A model generated the notes under the pieces. That model was not told the DNA's origin and made no database searches. It worked only from the letters and a program-made list of their open reading frames with translations. DNA of 8,361 nt from Verrucomicrobiota bacterium (GTDB lineage Bacteria > Verrucomicrobiota > Verrucomicrobiia > Limisphaerales > DSYF01): NCBI GenBank assembly GCA_025457725.1, contig JALOTU010000074.1, positions 1-8,361 of the forward strand, in the 5' to 3' direction. Made by a program: the position numbers and the translations under genes. Below, in pieces: positions 5,318 through 8,361 of the stretch (positions within the stretch are counted from its first letter, which is position 1; each line of letters opens with the position of its first letter).

Positions 5318-7486
5318 TCATTCACCATCCGTCAGTTCAGGCAAGACGCGAACAGGGTCTGCCCCCACGGCTCCAGGTGTGTTTCCCATCTGCAACACCA
5401 GGGTGGCCCCGTTGACAATCTCATCGTGCCGGAACCAGACCCGGTCGATGGACTCGCCGTTGAGTTTCACATCCTGGATGTACTTGTTGTCGACAGAATT
5501 GTTGCGGGCAACAATCTCGAGCGCCTTGCCGCCGGGCAAATGAATGGTGACTTGGTCGAAGATCGGGCTTCCCAGATCGTAAACCGGCAACCCGGGCGTC
5601 ACCGGGTAAAAACCCATCATCGTGAACACCACCCAGGCGGTCATGCCGCCCCCGTCCTCGTCGCCCGGGATGCCGTGCAGGGTGTCAGTGAACCAGGCGT
5701 TCAGCAACGTGCGCAGCCGTTTCTGCGTCTTCCAGGGCGAACCGGTGCGGTTGTAGAGGTAGGGGGTGCTGAAGCTGGGCTCGTTGCCCATCACAAACTG
5801 CCCGACCAGGCCGGTCGAGTCCGGGAACTTGTACCAGAAATCATACTTGCTCCGATCCAGCCCCTCGCGAAACAGCTGATCCAACTTCGCCTCCGCCGCC
5901 TCGCGCCCCCCCATCAGCTCAAACAATCCCTCGAAATCCTGCAGCACATCCCAGTTGTAGGTGTAGGCGTTGTTCTCGTCGAAATAGGCGCGTCCGCCCT
6001 GCCCGCCGCCGAACTTGGGATCGAACGGTTCGATCCAGTTTCCGTCAGCATCCTTGGGCCACATGAACCCCTTTTCCGGATTCCACACGTTTGTGTAGAA
6101 CTTCGCCCGCCCCATGAACAGCCGGTAGTCGCCCTCCTTGTTCAACGTCCGGGCCAGCTGCGCGATGCACCAGTCGTCGTAGGCGGTGCCGAGGGTGACC
6201 GCCACCGATTGCCGGTTCTCGAACGGGTGCACCAGCGGTTCCGTCTCCTCGACATCGGGCGGCAGCGACGGGAAGTACCCCTTTTCATGATAAAAGTCAT
6301 CCAGCGCACACTTCGGCCCGTTACGCCAGGGCAGCAGCGTGGCCTCCAGGGAGTTTTTCCTGAGCCCCTCGTAGGCGGTCTCCAGATCGAAATTGCGAAC
6401 TCCCTTGTACCAGGCATCGGCGATCCATCCTGCCGCATGGTTGCCGTTCATGCAGGGGTAATCACCCCAGAGCACGGCAAAGGACGGCATCCATCCCGAC
6501 TGCTGGTACATGCGCACGTAGGACTGGATCTGGTCCGCCTCCATCTCCGGGTTGAGCAGCGTGTGCAGCGGCTCCAACGCACGGAAGGTGTCCCAGATCC
6601 AATTGTCCACGTAGAACGGTCTCTCATCCGCGTGCACCTGGTGATCGAAGGCGCTGTAGTAACGTCCGTCCTCGGTAATGTTGATCATCCGTTCGTAGGT
6701 CCGGTAGAGCGACGTATAGAAGACCCGCCGCTGGGCCTCCGTGCCCCCCTTGACCTGGATCTGACCCAGGACCTGGTTCCATCGTGCCCGGGCTGCCTTC
6801 TTGACCTTTTCGAACTCCCAGCCGGGAATCTCCCGTTCCAGGTTGCGCTTTGCCTGATCCACGCTGATGAAGGAGATGCCGTATCGAAAGGCAACCCTCT
6901 CGGCAGCAGCCCGCGCGGTCACCACCTTCTTTTCACCGCCCGTGGCGTTGAACTCCATGGGCACGTCGAATTCGCCATAGACATACGCCTTCATGTCATG
7001 GAACCGCTCCTCTCCCGTGATGACTGAGCTGCCTTCCGCGCTCAGATTGCCGGGAAACAGATTGGCGAGACGAATCGACGCCTGACCCTCGGGAAAAGTG
7101 AAGCGGAAGAAGCCGCAGCGCTCGGTCGGGGTGAATTCGGTCTGAATGAACGACTCGTCGAACCGGGTGGAATAATAGTAGGGTGTGGTGACCTCCTGAT
7201 CCCAGGCCGCCGGGCCCCCGGCCGGACCGGGCATCAACGAAAACAGTTCGCCCAGCCGATGCGAGATGAGGGTCAGCGGGAAGAACCGAATCTGGTCATC
7301 CAATTGATCCGCCCGCACCGGATACATGCGCACCATGCTGTTCGGAAGATGGACGGTCGGCCGGGTCGGCTGCAGCAGCATGCCGACTCCGCCAATGGTG
7401 GGATCGACATCATCCACCTGACCAAAAGCCGTGGTGCCCGAAGCACTCCAGCCGATCGCAACCAGGGCAAGAAGAATCCGCTTCAT
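5318..7486 (-). CDS. Secreted glycoside hydrolase family 92 exo-alpha-mannosidase
   Basis: This is a calcium-dependent, inverting exo-alpha-mannosidase of family GH92, which removes terminal mannose from N-glycans or mannans. The start at 7486 gives 722 residues with a signal peptide (MKRILLALVAIGWSASGTTA, ending near FGQ). The GH92 N-terminal DVDPTIGG follows at 26-33. An in-frame start at 7660 would add 58 residues lying antiparallel over the upstream gene and would bury the signal peptide. The N-terminal beta-sandwich runs to about residue 210 and is followed by the (alpha/alpha)6 domain. Motifs seen are WDTFR at 298-302, FDENNAYTYNWDV at 502-514 (Glu504 aligns with the family's general acid), GNEPSFSTPYLYN at 567-579, and GIPGDEDGGGM at 605-615 with Asp609 and Asp611 in the catalytic-base region. 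Length is normal for the family. The start overlaps the stop of the upstream GH71/99-like gene by four bases. The linkage preference (alpha-1,2, 1,3, 1,4 or 1,6) cannot be fixed; SFS replaces the SHH seen in many relatives. Confidence 0.93.
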   Translation of the reverse strand: MKRILLALVAIGWSASGTTAFGQVDDVDPTIGGVGMLLQPTRPTVHLPNSMVRMYPVRADQLDDQIRFFPLTLISHRLGELFSLMPGPAGGPAAWDQEVTTPYYYSTRFDESFIQTEFTPTERCGFFRFTFPEGQASIRLANLFPGNLSAEGSSVITGEERFHDMKAYVYGEFDVPMEFNATGGEKKVVTARAAAERVAFRYGISFISVDQAKRNLEREIPGWEFEKVKKAARARWNQVLGQIQVKGGTEAQRRVFYTSLYRTYERMINITEDGRYYSAFDHQVHADERPFYVDNWIWDTFRALEPLHTLLNPEMEADQIQSYVRMYQQSGWMPSFAVLWGDYPCMNGNHAAGWIADAWYKGVRNFDLETAYEGLRKNSLEATLLPWRNGPKCALDDFYHEKGYFPSLPPDVEETEPLVHPFENRQSVAVTLGTAYDDWCIAQLARTLNKEGDYRLFMGRAKFYTNVWNPEKGFMWPKDADGNWIEPFDPKFGGGQGGRAYFDENNAYTYNWDVLQDFEGLFELMGGREAAEAKLDQLFREGLDRSKYDFWYKFPDSTGLVGQFVMGNEPSFSTPYLYNRTGSPWKTQKRLRTLLNAWFTDTLHGIPGDEDGGGMTAWVVFTMMGFYPVTPGLPVYDLGSPIFDQVTIHLPGGKALEIVARNNSVDNKYIQDVKLNGESIDRVWFRHDEIVNGATLVLQMGNTPGAVGADPVRVLPELTDGE
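7483..7486 (-). promoter_or_regulatory. ATGA stop/start overlap coupling the GH71/99-like and GH92 genes
   Basis: On the minus strand the bases ATGA contain both the GH92 start codon (ATG, 7486-7484) and the GH71/99-like stop codon (TGA, 7485-7483). Upstream of the start the sequence GTGGCGACACG shows no convincing Shine-Dalgarno. Ribosomes finishing the first gene therefore probably re-initiate on the second. This supports one operon and roughly matched production of the two enzymes. Confidence 0.8.
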
Positions 7487-8361
7487 CGTGTCGCCACGCG
7501 GGTGTGAACCGTGTCCAAATAGAGCTCCTTGTCCATGGGCCGCTCGCCGCGAAGAATCTCCCCGGCCCGTCCGGTCAGCCAGAGGTAATGGTCGGTGGGC
7601 AGACCCTCGTAGGTCAGGAACCGGGCCGGCGGCTGATCCCGGGGCGGTTCGTTGGTGCACTTGAAGATGGCGGTGCCTTCGTCCACCTCATCGAACATCG
7701 CCACGTAGATCATCCCGGCCCCGGACTCAATCGCCGTGGTGAGCAGCCCCCAGTAGAACGCCCCCTTCTGGCGGGGGTTCTGGTCCAGCGGATGTTTGCC
7801 TCCGAACTCATGGCGGCTCAGGTTATACCAGCTGAACCCCGGATAAGCACAGGGCGCGTAATCGACCCCGCGCTCCCGGCACCACGCAATGTCCGCCTGG
7901 ATCTGCTCGCCATAACGCGCCCTGTCGTTGTGCAGCGATGATGAGAAACGTTGCACCATCCAGGGCATGACCACGTCCGCCTTCCCGATGAGCTCATGCA
8001 GGTAGGGATCGGGCAGGCAATCGGTCCGCAACTCGCGGAAATAGGTGGGCACGCCGAGCATGACACTGCAGCCGCCATACTGCGGGTCGTTTTTCAGAAA
8101 ATCAATCAGGCGGTCCACACCGATCTTGCGGATGTCGTAGCTGCGGTCCGGAAAGCCCAGTCCCCAGATGGCCACCAGCGGTTTGCCGCGATGATACAGA
8201 TAGGTCTGGTTCGTGCCCTGTGAAGTGAGCTTGAGTTCGTCCACCAGCTCCTTCCAGTCCTCGATGACCGAGGAACAGTCCTCCCCCTTGGCCGACAACC
8301 CGGACAGATCATACATGACGGCCAGCGCCCGCCCGTGCTTCTGCGAGGATGCCAGGGCGTG
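7483..8361 (-). CDS. GH71/99-like glycoside hydrolase (5' partial)
   Basis: 292 residues are visible and the frame is open to the right edge, so the N-terminus and any signal peptide are outside the window. The Met at 8316 is internal (HGRALAVMYDLSGL reads through it). The protein matches the pattern I know as glycoside hydrolase family 71/99-like: VMYDLSG, then KPLVAIWGLGF, ADVVMPWMVQRF, YAPCAYPGFSWYN, the segment PRQKGAFYWG, and MIYVAMFDEVDEGTAIFK near the C-terminus. Counting from the Met at 8316, Glu210 and Glu213 in FDEVDEG have the same spacing as the catalytic Glu pair in the GH99 motif NEWHEGTQ, so they are the likely active-site residues; this alignment is mine by eye. GH99 enzymes are retaining endo-acting alpha-mannosidases or mannanases. 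Pairing with the downstream GH92 gene, which it overlaps by four bases, supports an alpha-mannoside substrate. The exact specificity is unknown, and this clade is not characterised as far as I know. Confidence 0.82.
   Translation of the reverse strand, partial: HALASSQKHGRALAVMYDLSGLSAKGEDCSSVIEDWKELVDELKLTSQGTNQTYLYHRGKPLVAIWGLGFPDRSYDIRKIGVDRLIDFLKNDPQYGGCSVMLGVPTYFRELRTDCLPDPYLHELIGKADVVMPWMVQRFSSSLHNDRARYGEQIQADIAWCRERGVDYAPCAYPGFSWYNLSRHEFGGKHPLDQNPRQKGAFYWGLLTTAIESGAGMIYVAMFDEVDEGTAIFKCTNEPPRDQPPARFLTYEGLPTDHYLWLTGRAGEILRGERPMDKELYLDTVHTRVATR

Noticed and set aside
5025..5321. A 98-codon minus-strand frame across the junction
   Set aside because: It runs through the inverted repeat, overlaps the ends of both flanking genes and has no known motif; it is best explained as translation of a palindromic repeat.
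5426..7027. A 533-codon open frame on the plus strand opposite the GH92 gene
   Set aside because: It is antisense to a well-supported enzyme; its translation is low-complexity, rich in Val, Arg, Pro and His, with no recognisable motif. Long antisense frames are expected in GC-rich coding DNA.
7487..7660. A 58-residue N-terminal extension of the GH92 protein starting at 7660
   Set aside because: It would place an arginine-rich stretch before a good signal peptide and overlap the upstream gene for its whole length; the ATGA overlap start at 7486 is far more plausible.

Overview
The window is a GC-rich stretch of bacterial chromosome made almost entirely of four large genes for secreted, glycan-active proteins. 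They are arranged as two convergent two-gene units. The most likely source is a member of the Verrucomicrobiota or a close PVC relative. The grounds are the combination of an iduronate-2-sulfatase-like enzyme, a GH92 alpha-mannosidase and a GH71/99-like protein; a short C-terminal module on the large secreted protein (ending in QRFFKAV) of a type I associate with Verrucomicrobiota; and an intergenic GGACATTCCTGTCC-type palindrome of a style I also associate with that phylum. The phylum call is an inference from composition and domain style, not from a marker gene.

Plus strand, left half (3-5084). The window opens inside a type I sulfatase whose 5' end, including the start of its signal peptide, lies off the left edge. 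Nine bases after its stop begins a 1230-residue secreted protein. It has a signal peptide, an N-terminal domain I do not recognise, a seven-repeat calcium-binding FG-GAP/VCBS beta-propeller, a right-handed parallel beta-helix, a short DUF4214-like helical segment and a small C-terminal beta module. The two genes are probably co-transcribed.

Junction (5085-5317). The two units converge on 233 non-coding bases. These hold a 24-base inverted repeat (23 of 24 positions complementary) whose left arm is itself a perfect 9-bp hairpin. It looks like a dispersed palindromic repeat that may also serve as a transcript end. The rest of the gap shows nothing recognisable.

Minus strand, right half (8361-5318). 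A GH71/99-like glycosidase, cut by the right edge, overlaps the start of a 722-residue GH92 exo-alpha-mannosidase by the four bases ATGA, so translation of the two is likely coupled. An endo-acting or branch-cutting GH99-type enzyme paired with an exo-acting GH92 mannosidase suggests breakdown of an alpha-mannoside-containing glycan.

Taken together, the locus reads as extracytoplasmic breakdown of a complex and probably sulfated glycan. The sulfatase would remove sulfate, the propeller/helix protein would bind or cleave the polymer, and the two glycosidases would release mannose. No SusC/SusD-like transporter, regulator, tRNA, rRNA, CRISPR array or transposase is visible. The most novel item is the large propeller/helix protein. 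Its individual folds are known, but its combination and substrate are not evident.
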